Source: DATHGT01 sp035317605
Lineage (GTDB): Bacteria > Methylomirabilota > Methylomirabilia > Rokubacteriales > CSP1-6
NCBI GenBank assembly: GCA_035317605.1
Contig: DATHGT010000099.1
Span: forward strand, 1 to 19,080
DNA length: 19,080 nt
Direction: 5' to 3'
The position numbers were made by a program, and so were the translations under genes. Each line of letters begins with the position of its first letter. Positions within the stretch are counted from its first letter, which is position 1. Below, piece after piece: positions 6,684 through 14,167 of this stretch. The notes under the pieces were generated by a model. That model did no database searches. It was not told the DNA's origin and was given only the letters and a program-made list of their open reading frames with translations.

Positions 6684-8345
6684 ATGACACGGTGGATCGT
6701 CGGTCTGGCGATCGTGATCGCGACGGCCGGCTGCTCGGCGCGCACGCCGCACGACCAGATGGCGCACGGGAGCCAGGCGGCGAGCGACGCACGGCCGGTG
6801 CTCTACGATACGCTGGGGCGCTACTCGTACCGGATCACCACCGACTCCGCCGACGCCCAGCGCTGGTTCGATCAGGGGCTCCGCCTGGTGTACGCCTTCA
6901 ATCACGCGGAAGCTCAGCGCGCGTTCGGCGAGGCCGCGCGTCTCGATCCGTCCTGCGCGATGTGCTTCTGGGGCCTGGCCATTGCCGAGGGCGCGAACTA
7001 CAACAGCCCGACCGACGCCGATCGCGAGAAGCGTGCGCTGGCCGCGGTACGCCAGGCCCGGCAGCTCGCGGACCGGGCGCGCCCGCCGGAGCGCGCGATG
7101 ATCGACGCGCTGGCCAAGCGCCACTCCGGCGACTCCGGCGCCAAGCGCGACGCGCTCGACCGCGCCTACGCCGACGCCATGCGGGTGGTCGCCCGGCGGT
7201 TCCCCGACGACCTCGAGGCCGCCACGTTCTTCGCCGACGCGATGATGAACCTGCGGCCGTGGAATCTGTGGGCGTCCGACGGTTCCGCGTATCCGGGGAC
7301 CGACGAGCTGGTGCAGACGCTCGAGCGCGTGCTCGCCCGCGAGCCCAATCATCCAGGGGCGATCCATCTCTACATCCACGCCCTGGAGGCGAGCCGCCAG
7401 CCCCAGCGCGCGGAAGCGGCGGCCGATCGCCTGGTGAAGCTGATGCCGGGCGCGGGGCACATGGTGCACATGCCCTCGCACATCTACTGGCGGGTGGGCC
7501 GGTACGCCGACGCGGTGGCCGTCAACACGGCGGCGGTGGCCGCCGACCGCGCGTACTTCAAGACCGGGCGGCCGAGCGAGATCTATCGAGGGCTCTACTA
7601 TCCGCACAACATCGACTTCATCTGGCACTCGGCCAGCATGGAGGGGCGCGGCGCTGAGACCCTGCGCGCCGCCCGCGAGCTCGCCGAGACCGCGCCGCCC
7701 GAGATGATCAAGCAGATGCCCGACATGGAGACGGCGCCGGCGGCGCCGATCGCGGCCCTCGCGCGCTTCGGGCGATGGGACGAGGTCCTGCGCGAGGGGA
7801 AGCCGCCGCGCGAGTGGCCGTACGCGCGTGGTGTCTGGCACTACGCGCGTGGGCTCGCGTTCAACGCGCGAGCTCAGGCCGCCGACGCTCGCCGCGAGCT
7901 GGCCGAGCTGGAAGCGGTCCTCGCCTCGGTGTCGCCCGAGCGCACGCTCGCCTTCTTCTTCCGCACCAAGAACATGCTCCAGCTCGCGGCCAACGTGCTG
8001 GCCGGCGAGATCGCGGCCAAGGCCGCGGACACGGCCACCGCGGCGCGCTTGCTGCGCGCGGCCGTGGCCGAGCAGGACACCCACTGGTTCACGGAGCCGC
8101 CGCCGTGGTATTTCCCCGTGCGCCAGGCGCTCGGCGCCGTGCTGCTCCAGGCCGGCCGCGCGCGCGAGGCCGAGCAGGTCTACCGCGACGACCTCACCCG
8201 CAACCCGAACAACGGCTGGTCGCTGTTCGGCCTCGCCCAGAGCCTGCGCGCCCAGGGCAAGACCGCCGAAGCGGCGCGGGCCGACGCGAGCTTCCAGAAG
8301 GCCTGGGCGAAGGCCGACGTGAAGCTGACCGCTTCACGCTTCTGA
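6684..8345 (+). CDS. TPR-repeat lipoprotein
   Basis: A 553-residue protein with an N-terminal export signal, MTRWIVGLAIVIATAGCS, whose Cys17 fits a lipobox (TAGC; the -3 Thr is slightly unusual). It is probably lipid-anchored outside the inner membrane. The body is mainly alpha-helical repeats: WFDQGLRLVYAFNHAEAQRA then FGEAARLDPSCAMCFWGLA near residues 56-94, TPR-like units in the middle, and a C-terminal unit near EQVYRDDLTRNPNNGWSLFG. A His-rich stretch, GAGHMVHMPSHIYWRVGRYA, lies near residue 260. TPRs usually hold protein partners; no catalytic domain is recognised. GGAGG lies 9 nt before the ATG. This is the last gene of the plus-strand operon and converges on a small TPR gene 10 bp away. 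Confidence 0.85.
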   Translation: MTRWIVGLAIVIATAGCSARTPHDQMAHGSQAASDARPVLYDTLGRYSYRITTDSADAQRWFDQGLRLVYAFNHAEAQRAFGEAARLDPSCAMCFWGLAIAEGANYNSPTDADREKRALAAVRQARQLADRARPPERAMIDALAKRHSGDSGAKRDALDRAYADAMRVVARRFPDDLEAATFFADAMMNLRPWNLWASDGSAYPGTDELVQTLERVLAREPNHPGAIHLYIHALEASRQPQRAEAAADRLVKLMPGAGHMVHMPSHIYWRVGRYADAVAVNTAAVAADRAYFKTGRPSEIYRGLYYPHNIDFIWHSASMEGRGAETLRAARELAETAPPEMIKQMPDMETAPAAPIAALARFGRWDEVLREGKPPREWPYARGVWHYARGLAFNARAQAADARRELAELEAVLASVSPERTLAFFFRTKNMLQLAANVLAGEIAAKAADTATAARLLRAAVAEQDTHWFTEPPPWYFPVRQALGAVLLQAGRAREAEQVYRDDLTRNPNNGWSLFGLAQSLRAQGKTAEAARADASFQKAWAKADVKLTASRF

Positions 8346-8355
8346 CCTCGGCGCG

Positions 8356-8832
8356 CTATTTCGCCTTGGCGATTTCTTCGGCGAGCTCGTCGGCCCGGTG
8401 CGAATCCAGGGGGCGGAGGCGATTGAGGACGCGCCGCGCGTCGTCGAGACGGCCCATCTTCACGTACGCCTCGCCCAGGTATTCGAGCGCTTCCGGGAAG
8501 TCGGGACGCAGGCGCAGGGCCTCGTGATAGGCGTCGAGCGATTCGGGGTAGCGCCCCTGATTGCGCAGGGCGTAGCCCAGCTCGTTCCAGGCGTCGGCGA
8601 AGTCGGTGCGGAGCGCGAGCGCCTGGCGGAACGCGCTGACCGCCCCGGGCCAGTCCCTGACCACGCGGGCGCGCACCCCGCGGTTGTACTCGCTGTCGGC
8701 GTCGGCCTCGGCCGGGGATTGCCTGCGTTCTTCGACGGCGGGGGAGCTGGGCTCGGCGCGCGTGGCGGCGGGGACGAGAACGCCGCTCGCGATGACGAGC
8801 ACGAGAATCGGCATGACGGATCGCGTGGTCAT
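8356..8832 (-). CDS. Small exported TPR protein
   Basis: A 158-residue protein with a signal peptide (MPILVLVIASGVLVPAATRA, residues 7-26, cleavage probably after TRA) and about three TPR units at 47-80, 81-114 and 115-148. The middle one is textbook: AWNELGYALRNQGRYPESLD (81-100) then AYHEALRLRPDFPEALEYLG (101-120). It likely acts in the periplasm as a protein-binding scaffold. The ATG at 8832 is preferred over an in-frame ATG at 8853, because a TATGCT -10-like box (8842-8847) lies between them and the signal peptide then begins at a normal distance. The acyl-CoA dehydrogenase-like gene starts 65 bp away in the opposite direction. Confidence 0.83.
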   Translation of the reverse strand: MTTRSVMPILVLVIASGVLVPAATRAEPSSPAVEERRQSPAEADADSEYNRGVRARVVRDWPGAVSAFRQALALRTDFADAWNELGYALRNQGRYPESLDAYHEALRLRPDFPEALEYLGEAYVKMGRLDDARRVLNRLRPLDSHRADELAEEIAKAK

Positions 8833-8841
8833 CGTTCTCTG

Positions 8842-8847
8842 AGCATA
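8842..8847 (-). promoter_or_regulatory. Candidate -10 box of the small TPR gene
   Basis: Minus-strand TATGCT ends 9 nt before the ATG at 8832. The spacer holds only a weak purine run (AGAGAA), so a leaderless or very short-leader mRNA is likely. It is back-to-back with the plus-strand box at 8883-8888. Confidence 0.35.
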
Positions 8848-8879
8848 TCGCACGGCCAGCGCGCGCGACCCGTCGGCGG

Positions 8880-8888
8880 TGTTATCCT
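8880..8888 (+). promoter_or_regulatory. Extended -10 promoter of the ACAD-fold monooxygenase gene
   Basis: TGTTATCCT fits an extended -10 (TGN-TATCCT). The 9 nt between it and the ATG at 8898 are pyrimidine-rich and hold no Shine-Dalgarno sequence, again suggesting a leaderless transcript. Confidence 0.42.
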
Positions 8889-8897
8889 CTCCCCTCG

Positions 8898-10073
8898 ATG
8901 ACGGCCCACAACGCCGACTCCTCGTCGCTGCTGGAAGCCGTTCGCAAGCTCGTGCCGATGATCCGTTCGTGCGCGGACGAGATCGAGCGGGACCGCGAGC
9001 TGCCGCGTCCCTTGTTCGAAGCGCTCGCCGACGCCGGGGTGTTCCACATGGCGGTGCCGCGCTCGCTGGGCGGCGGCGAGGTCGACCTGCCGACGTACGC
9101 GCAGGTCATCGAGGAGATCGGCAAGGCCGACGCCAGCACGGGCTGGGTCGTCAATCAGGGTGCGATCTTCGGCACGTACGCCGCCCGCATGCCCCACGCC
9201 GTCGCCCGCGAGATCTGGACCGAGACGCCGCGCGCGGTCGTGTCCAACACGCCGGCGCCGTCCGCGCGGGCCATCGTGGTGCCCGGCGGCTATCGCGTCA
9301 CCGGCAACCAGGGCTTCAGCACCGGCTGTCGTCACGCGAGCTGGGTGGCCGCCCACGCCCAGGTCGTCGACAACGGTCAACCCGTGATCGACCCGGCGAC
9401 CGGTCAACCCGAGATGCGCTACATGCTCGTGCCCGTGGCCGAGGCGGAGCTGCTGGATACCTGGCACGTCCGCGGGATGCGCGGCACCGGCACCCATCAC
9501 TTCGCGGTGAACGACGTGTTCGTGCCCGCGGAGCGTACGGTGCTGTCGGCGACCGCGCCGGCGATCGAGACCGGGCCGCTCTACCAGATTCCGCGCACGC
9601 TCTGCTTCGCCGCCGGAGACGGCTCGGTGGCGCTCGGCCTGGCCCGCACGTGCCTGGAGACGTTCTACGAGCTGGCCGGCGCCAAGACGCCGCGCAGTAT
9701 GCAGGGGCTGTTGCGCGACCAGTCGATGGTTCAGGCGTCGGTCGGCCGCGCCGAGGCGGACCTGCGATCCAGCCACGCCTTTCTCACGCAGGCCATCCGC
9801 GAGCTCTGGGCCGCGGTGGAAGTCGGCGCGCTCGCCCTGGACCACCGCGTGGCCCTGCGCCTGGCCGCGACCCACGCGATCCGCGTGGCCGTCGGCATCG
9901 TCGACACCGCCTACAACTACGCCGGCGCCACCGCGGTCTACGAGGACAACCTGTTGCAGCGCCACTTCCAGGACGTCCACGTGATCAGCCAGCACCTGCA
10001 GGGCCGCCTGACCCACTACGAGCTGGTCGGCCGCTACGTGATGGGTCTCCCCATCGACCTCGCCCGGCTCTAG
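8898..10073 (+). CDS. Acyl-CoA dehydrogenase-fold protein, probable group D flavin monooxygenase
   Basis: A 391-residue protein with the acyl-CoA dehydrogenase fold. The N-terminal helical part has LPRPLFEALADAGVFHMAVP (35-54) and RSLGGGEVDLPTYAQVIEEI (55-74). The beta-domain has GYRVTGNQGFSTGCRHASW (131-149) and WHVRGMRGTGTHHFAVNDVF (189-208). The C-terminal bundle ends with RHFQDVHVISQH (355-366). SxGCRHAxW and the late R-x(2)-D-V-x(5)-H pattern point to the HpaB/HsaA/DszC-like two-component monooxygenases rather than to CoA-dependent dehydrogenation. Such enzymes use reduced flavin from a separate reductase to hydroxylate aromatics or oxidise S or N. No reductase gene is seen nearby. The ATG follows a -10-like box directly. 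An acyl-CoA dehydrogenase role remains possible. Confidence 0.83.
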   Translation: MTAHNADSSSLLEAVRKLVPMIRSCADEIERDRELPRPLFEALADAGVFHMAVPRSLGGGEVDLPTYAQVIEEIGKADASTGWVVNQGAIFGTYAARMPHAVAREIWTETPRAVVSNTPAPSARAIVVPGGYRVTGNQGFSTGCRHASWVAAHAQVVDNGQPVIDPATGQPEMRYMLVPVAEAELLDTWHVRGMRGTGTHHFAVNDVFVPAERTVLSATAPAIETGPLYQIPRTLCFAAGDGSVALGLARTCLETFYELAGAKTPRSMQGLLRDQSMVQASVGRAEADLRSSHAFLTQAIRELWAAVEVGALALDHRVALRLAATHAIRVAVGIVDTAYNYAGATAVYEDNLLQRHFQDVHVISQHLQGRLTHYELVGRYVMGLPIDLARL

Positions 10074-10075
10074 CC

Positions 10076-11605
10076 CTACTTCACTTTTAGGTCTTCTCCG
10101 GGCGCCGCGTAGGGGTACCCCTGGATCAGCGTCGCGCCGGATTCTTCCACGCGCGGGCCCACGCCCCAGATGAAGGCCTGCTGGAAGATGGGCGCGGCCA
10201 GCGTGCGGTCGGCGACGAGCTTCTGGATCTGGTGGAGCAGCTCCTCGCGCTTCTTGCGGTCCAGCTCCTTGGCCTGGCGCTGGAAGAGGTCGTCGATCTC
10301 GGGCAGCGAGCCGTATGCGTAGATCCCGCCCTTGGTGAAGAACGATTCGAGCCGGGTCGCCGCGTTGCCGGCGGCGCCGGTGGCGCCGATGAGGAGCCCG
10401 TGGATCTTCTTGTCACGCCACGCCCCGAGGTACGCGGCGCGCTCCATCGCGCGCACCTTGCTGCGGATGCCGATCCCCTGGAGGAATGCGCCGACGGCCT
10501 CGCCGAGCGCGGTGTAGGGCGGCAGCGGCGTGAGATCGCCGGCGTCGAAGCCGTTGGGATAGCCGGCCTCGACCAAGAGCTGCTTGGCCCGCTTGGGATC
10601 GAACGCGGGCGGCTCCATCTTCAGCGCGAACTCGAACTCGGGCGGGACGAACGCGCCGGTGATGCGCCCGAGGCCGATCATCTCGGCCTGGTTGATCGCG
10701 TTGCGGTCCAGGGCCAGGCTCGCGGCCTGGCGCACGCGGCGATCGTGCCACGGCGACTTGGGGTCCCACTGGTCGAGGAAGTCGAGCCAGTACACGCCGT
10801 AGACGATCGGCGCCACCACCTTGACGTTGGGCGTCTTCTTCAGATCTTCGGCGATGGCGCCGCCGAAGAGATAGGCCAGGTCGACCTCGCCGGTCTTCAC
10901 CGCGGCGGCGCGGGTCGACTCGTCGGGGATGCTCCTCATGATCATGCGCTTGACCTGGGGCGGCTTGCGCCAGTAGTCGGGAAACGCGTCCAGCACCAGC
11001 TCGACGCCGGGGTTGAAGGAGACGAACTTGAAGGGCCCCGCGCCGATCGGGTGCTTCTTGAATCCGTCCTCGCCGACCTTCTCGATGTACTTCTTGGGCA
11101 CGATCCAGCCGGCGCCCGTCGCCGAGGTGCCGTAGAACGCCATGAAGTCCGGCCACGCTTCCTTCAGCACGAAGCGCACGCGGTTGGGCGCGACCACCTG
11201 CACGTCCTTGACCTTGCCCTTGAGCAGAGTGGCCGAGGCGCCCTTGTAGCGCTCGAACGTGAACTTCACGTCGTCGGCGGTGACCGGGTCGCCGTTGTGG
11301 AACTTGGCGTTCTTGCGGATCACGAACTCGTACGTGATCCCGTCCTTCGAGACCGTCCACGACTCGGCCAGGCCGGGCGCGTTGATGTTGCCCGGCATGG
11401 GCTTGACCAGCGCGTCGTGCAGCGGGTAGAGCACCATGAACGGCGTGATCAGGGCTTCGGTGTCGCCGGGATCGAGCCAGCGTGAGACCAGCGTCACGTG
11501 GACGCCGATGGTCAAGGTTCCGGGCTGGGCCGCGAACGCGGCGGAGAGCGGTGTGAAGACGAGGCCGACGAACAGGGAGATGGACAGCAGAGACCGAGCG
11601 AGCAT
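10076..11605 (-). CDS. ABC transporter substrate-binding protein, family 5 (peptide/nickel/opine type)
   Basis: A 509-residue periplasmic solute-binding protein of the SBP_bac_5 (DppA/OppA) family. It starts with a signal peptide, MLARSLLSISLFVGLVFTPL, with cleavage probably after A25 (AFA). Typical family text follows: GLAESWTVSKDGITYEFVIR, then NAKFHNGDPVTADDVKFTFE, GAGPFKFVSF and ESTRAAAVKTGEVDLAY. The C-terminal part has DRRVRQAASLALDR and AKQLLVEAGYPNGF. These proteins deliver peptides or other small solutes to an ABC permease. No permease or ATPase gene is in the window, so it is an orphan here. GGAGGA lies 9 nt before the ATG. It lies 67 bp downstream of the MetE-like gene with its own promoter. 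The stop is 2 bp from the stop of the convergent monooxygenase gene. Confidence 0.93.
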   Translation of the reverse strand: MLARSLLSISLFVGLVFTPLSAAFAAQPGTLTIGVHVTLVSRWLDPGDTEALITPFMVLYPLHDALVKPMPGNINAPGLAESWTVSKDGITYEFVIRKNAKFHNGDPVTADDVKFTFERYKGASATLLKGKVKDVQVVAPNRVRFVLKEAWPDFMAFYGTSATGAGWIVPKKYIEKVGEDGFKKHPIGAGPFKFVSFNPGVELVLDAFPDYWRKPPQVKRMIMRSIPDESTRAAAVKTGEVDLAYLFGGAIAEDLKKTPNVKVVAPIVYGVYWLDFLDQWDPKSPWHDRRVRQAASLALDRNAINQAEMIGLGRITGAFVPPEFEFALKMEPPAFDPKRAKQLLVEAGYPNGFDAGDLTPLPPYTALGEAVGAFLQGIGIRSKVRAMERAAYLGAWRDKKIHGLLIGATGAAGNAATRLESFFTKGGIYAYGSLPEIDDLFQRQAKELDRKKREELLHQIQKLVADRTLAAPIFQQAFIWGVGPRVEESGATLIQGYPYAAPGEDLKVK

Positions 11606-11656
11606 TCGGGAGTCCTCCGACGGAGCGAAAGCGAGATGTGTGTGTCTATGCGGAAA

Positions 11657-11665
11657 AATCTACCA
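11657..11665 (-). promoter_or_regulatory. Extended -10 promoter of the solute-binding protein gene
   Basis: On the minus strand TGGTAGATT reads as an extended -10, 51 nt before the ATG at 11605. It lies in the 67-bp gap after the MetE-like stop. The 11-mer CGTGGTAGATT (11657-11667) is repeated exactly in front of the SMP-30 gene. Confidence 0.45.
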
Positions 11666-11672
11666 CGCCGAC

Positions 11673-12815
11673 CTAGCGCCAGAGGCGCTGCGAAGCGATC
11701 CGCGCGCCATCGACGAGCGATTGGAGCTTGGCCCACACCACGCTGGAGTGAATCTCCGTCGACCCGGCGAACGACGCGAATCCGCAGTCGGCGCCCGCGA
11801 TGACGTGCTCGCGTCCGACCACGCTGGCGAACTTCTGGATTCGCTCGGCCACCAGCTCGGGATGCTCGACCAGCACCGTCGATTGGGTGATCACGCCGGG
11901 GATCAACACCGCGTCGTCCGGCAGCGTCACGCCTTCCCAGACGCGCCACTCGTGCTCGTGGCGCGGGTTGGCGGCCTCGAACGAGTAGGCGCCGGCGTTG
12001 ACCTTCAGGATCACGTCGACGATGTCCTTCAGCTGCATGTCGTGGACGCGCGGGCCCATGTTGATGCTGTAGCAGGTGTGGAAGCGCACGCGGTCGCGCG
12101 GCAGCCCGCGCAGCGCGTGGTTGAGCGCCTCCACCCGCACCTCGGCCCAGCGCCGGCACTCCGCCACCGTGGAGGTCGGGCTCATGATGTAGTACGTCAC
12201 CAGCCGGGGATCGTCGATCTGCAACAGCAGGCCCGCGTCGACGATGGCCTTGTACTCCTCGTGCATGGCCTCGGCGATCGCGAACAGGTACTCCTCGTCG
12301 GTCGTGTAGTGGGCGTTGCGCTGCCGGCCCTCCACGTTGGAGGGCGCGATCGCGGGCAGGAACGCCTCGGTGACGTCGAGCCCGGCGAGCGCCGATTTCA
12401 GATTCGCGACGTCCACCTGCACGTGGGCGTGTCCCACGTAGGTGACGGGGCCCGTGCACTCGTAACGCGGCGCCGCGGCGTTCGGGCTCTGGCGCAGGCT
12501 CGGCTCGTAGAACTCGGGAAACGCCGTGACCTCTTTCGATCCCCCCCACGGCAGCGTGCCCGGGTCCGCGCTGCGCGTGAAGCCGCTCAGACGCTCGGTG
12601 ACATAGGTGATGAAGCTCGGCTTGGACATCTCGCCGTCGGTGATCACGTCGAGTCCGACGTCCGCCTGCTTGCGCACGACGCTGGACACCGCGGAGCGAA
12701 CGCGCGCGGCGAACCGGGCCGGGCTGCCGCCGGTCTGCGCGAGCTCGAGCAGGTCAGGGGGACGCGGCAAGCTGCCCGCGTGCGTGGTGAGGACGCGCTC
12801 GCTGCTGCGCTTCAT
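11673..12815 (-). CDS. MetE C-terminal-type cobalamin-independent methyltransferase
   Basis: A 380-residue protein matching only the C-terminal catalytic half of cobalamin-independent methionine synthase (full MetE is about 750 residues). The start TTHAGSLPRPPDLLELA (10-26) is typical of this stand-alone form. The four expected zinc ligands are visible: H246 and C248 in RFHTCYSINMG, E280 in SFEAANPRHEHEW, and C344 in GADCGFASF. DGEMSK (60-65) is also conserved. The enzyme should move a methyl group to a thiol, with homocysteine the standard acceptor; the donor is unknown without the N-terminal half. The ATG at 12815 overlaps the SMP-30 stop by 4 bp (ATGA), so the two are made together and may act in one pathway. 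Family firm; substrates inferred. Confidence 0.9.
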   Translation of the reverse strand: MKRSSERVLTTHAGSLPRPPDLLELAQTGGSPARFAARVRSAVSSVVRKQADVGLDVITDGEMSKPSFITYVTERLSGFTRSADPGTLPWGGSKEVTAFPEFYEPSLRQSPNAAAPRYECTGPVTYVGHAHVQVDVANLKSALAGLDVTEAFLPAIAPSNVEGRQRNAHYTTDEEYLFAIAEAMHEEYKAIVDAGLLLQIDDPRLVTYYIMSPTSTVAECRRWAEVRVEALNHALRGLPRDRVRFHTCYSINMGPRVHDMQLKDIVDVILKVNAGAYSFEAANPRHEHEWRVWEGVTLPDDAVLIPGVITQSTVLVEHPELVAERIQKFASVVGREHVIAGADCGFASFAGSTEIHSSVVWAKLQSLVDGARIASQRLWR

Positions 12816-13690
12816 GTCGCGCGCAGCCGATACCAGGGATGCGGCTGTCCGGGCGTCTTCACCCGCATCGAATAGATCGAGGTGCGCGCGGTGAAGAAGA
12901 TCGTGCGCAGATCGGGCCCGCCGAAGGCCAGGTTCGCGGGGACTTCCGGCGTGCGGATGATGCCGAGCCGCGTGCCGTCCGGCGCGAACACCCAGGTTCC
13001 GCCCGGCCCGGTGCAAAAGACGCGGCCCGCGGTGTCGACCTTCATCCCGTCGGGCACACCGTCGGTCTCGTCGGAGGACATGTCGGCGAAGATGCGGCGG
13101 CGGATCATCTTGCCGCCCGCGTCCAGCTCCAGCACGTGAATGTACTGCGCCCAGCGCGTGTTGGCCACGTAGAGGAACCGCTCGTCCGGCGAGAACGCGA
13201 GCCCGTTCGGATACTCGAAGTCCGCGACGAGACTCTGCGTGCCGTCCGGCATCACGCGATAGACGCCCGCGTGCGGCACCTCGCGCTCGGCCAGCGGAAT
13301 GCGCAACCCGGGATCGGTGAAGTAAATGCTTCCGTCGGACTTGCAGACGACGTCGTTGGGCCGATTCAACCGCTTGCCCTCGAAGCGGTCCATGAGGACC
13401 TCGCTTCCGCTCTTCGCGTCGGCCGCCCACCGTGTGACTCTTCGATTCCCGCCCTCGCACGTGACGACGCGCCCCTGCAGATCGAACGTGTTCCCGTTGG
13501 CCTCGCCCGTGTTCGCCCGCACCAGCTCCGCCCCTTTGCCCACGACGTACCGGTGCAGCTCAGCCCGCCGGATGTCGACGAAGTAATAAAACCCGTCCGG
13601 ATGCCACAACGGCCCTTCGGTGAACACGAACCCCGTGGCCAACCGCTCCGCCTGACTCGTCTCGAGAACCGCCGTCAACGCGTCGCTCAT
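12812..13690 (-). CDS. SMP-30/gluconolactonase/LRE family hydrolase
   Basis: A 292-residue six-bladed beta-propeller of the SMP-30/gluconolactonase family, which hydrolyses lactones using a bound divalent metal. Blade motifs include FTEGPLWHPDGFYYFVDI (23-40), RLNRPNDVVCKSDGSIYFTD (107-126), EYPNGLAFSPDERFLYVANT (159-178) and DGVPDGMKVDTAGRVF (210-225). The likely metal ligands are E25, N112 or N162, and D214. No signal peptide is seen, so it is cytoplasmic. GAGGGAGG lies 4 nt before the ATG. It is first in a minus-strand operon with the MetE-like methyltransferase (4-bp overlap) and diverges from the cupin gene. The actual lactone or ester substrate cannot be told. Confidence 0.92.
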   Translation of the reverse strand: MSDALTAVLETSQAERLATGFVFTEGPLWHPDGFYYFVDIRRAELHRYVVGKGAELVRANTGEANGNTFDLQGRVVTCEGGNRRVTRWAADAKSGSEVLMDRFEGKRLNRPNDVVCKSDGSIYFTDPGLRIPLAEREVPHAGVYRVMPDGTQSLVADFEYPNGLAFSPDERFLYVANTRWAQYIHVLELDAGGKMIRRRIFADMSSDETDGVPDGMKVDTAGRVFCTGPGGTWVFAPDGTRLGIIRTPEVPANLAFGGPDLRTIFFTARTSIYSMRVKTPGQPHPWYRLRAT

Positions 13691-13717
13691 GATCCCTCCC
13701 TCAGCTCGTGCCCCGGG

Positions 13718-13726
13718 AATCTACCA
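13718..13726 (-). promoter_or_regulatory. Extended -10 promoter of the SMP-30/MetE-like operon
   Basis: Minus-strand TGGTAGATT (extended -10) lies 27 nt before the ATG at 13690, leaving room for the GAGGGAGG ribosome binding site. The surrounding 11-mer is identical to the one before the solute-binding protein gene. Confidence 0.47.
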
Positions 13727-13750
13727 CGCACGAGACGTGGCGCTGTCGGA

Positions 13751-13756
13751 TACCCT
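13751..13756 (+). promoter_or_regulatory. Candidate -10 box of the cupin gene
   Basis: TACCCT, 50 nt before the ATG at 13807, is a fair -10 match. It sits about 25 bp from the divergent SMP-30 promoter box, so one regulator could act on both. No clear -35 is seen. Confidence 0.3.
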
Positions 13757-13806
13757 TGGCGCGGGCGCGTGAGAGCGCGCCAAATCGTTTCGAGCTGGGA
13801 GGGCAC

Positions 13807-14160
13807 ATGGCGATCATTCGGGTCTATGCGGGGGACGACGGGAAGTCGCACTTCGAGGAGATCGAGCCGCGGCTTGCGTCGCGGGGCGATCAGTCGGAGA
13901 GCGGGGAGCTGATTCCTGGCAGCGGGATTCTCATCCGGCGCTTCGAGCCGACGCGGTCGAATCCGTGGCACCACGCGCCCGGGCGTTACGCGGTGTTCAC
14001 GCTGTCGGGCGCGGTCGACATCGAGATCGGCGACGGCACGGTGAGGCGGCTCGGCGTCGGCGACATCCTGATCGCCGAGGACGTCACCGGGCAGGGTCAT
14101 GCCACTCGCGAGGTCGGCCCCGAGCCGCGCGTGTCCGTGTTCGTTCCGCTGGAGAAGTGA
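13807..14160 (+). CDS. Cupin domain protein
   Basis: A 117-residue single-domain cupin. The first metal-binding motif is around WHHAPGRYAVFTLSGAVDIE (54-73), with H55 or H56 and Y61 as candidate ligands. The turn GVGDILIAEDVTGQGH (83-98) gives the second motif with H98. Small cupins bind a metal or small ligand; roles range from isomerase or dioxygenase to sensing. The start is the ATG at 13807, with GGGAGGG 3 nt upstream (close but usable). It stands alone on the plus strand and converges on the amidase gene, with 7 bp between the stops. The protein starts MAIIRVYAGDDGKSHFEEIE, like uncharacterised cupins found with catabolic genes. Substrate unknown. Confidence 0.85.
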   Translation: MAIIRVYAGDDGKSHFEEIEPRLASRGDQSESGELIPGSGILIRRFEPTRSNPWHHAPGRYAVFTLSGAVDIEIGDGTVRRLGVGDILIAEDVTGQGHATREVGPEPRVSVFVPLEK

Positions 14161-14167
14161 GCGCGGC

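Noticed and set aside
9374..9411. Repeat of CGGTCAACCCG 27 bp apart
   Set aside because: Inside the coding frame, encoding two GQP turns nine residues apart; most likely a protein-level loop repeat, not a regulatory site.
8829..10016. 395-residue minus-strand open frame opposite the ACAD-fold gene
   Set aside because: No domain text, and it overlaps the start of the small TPR gene; a shadow of the real gene.
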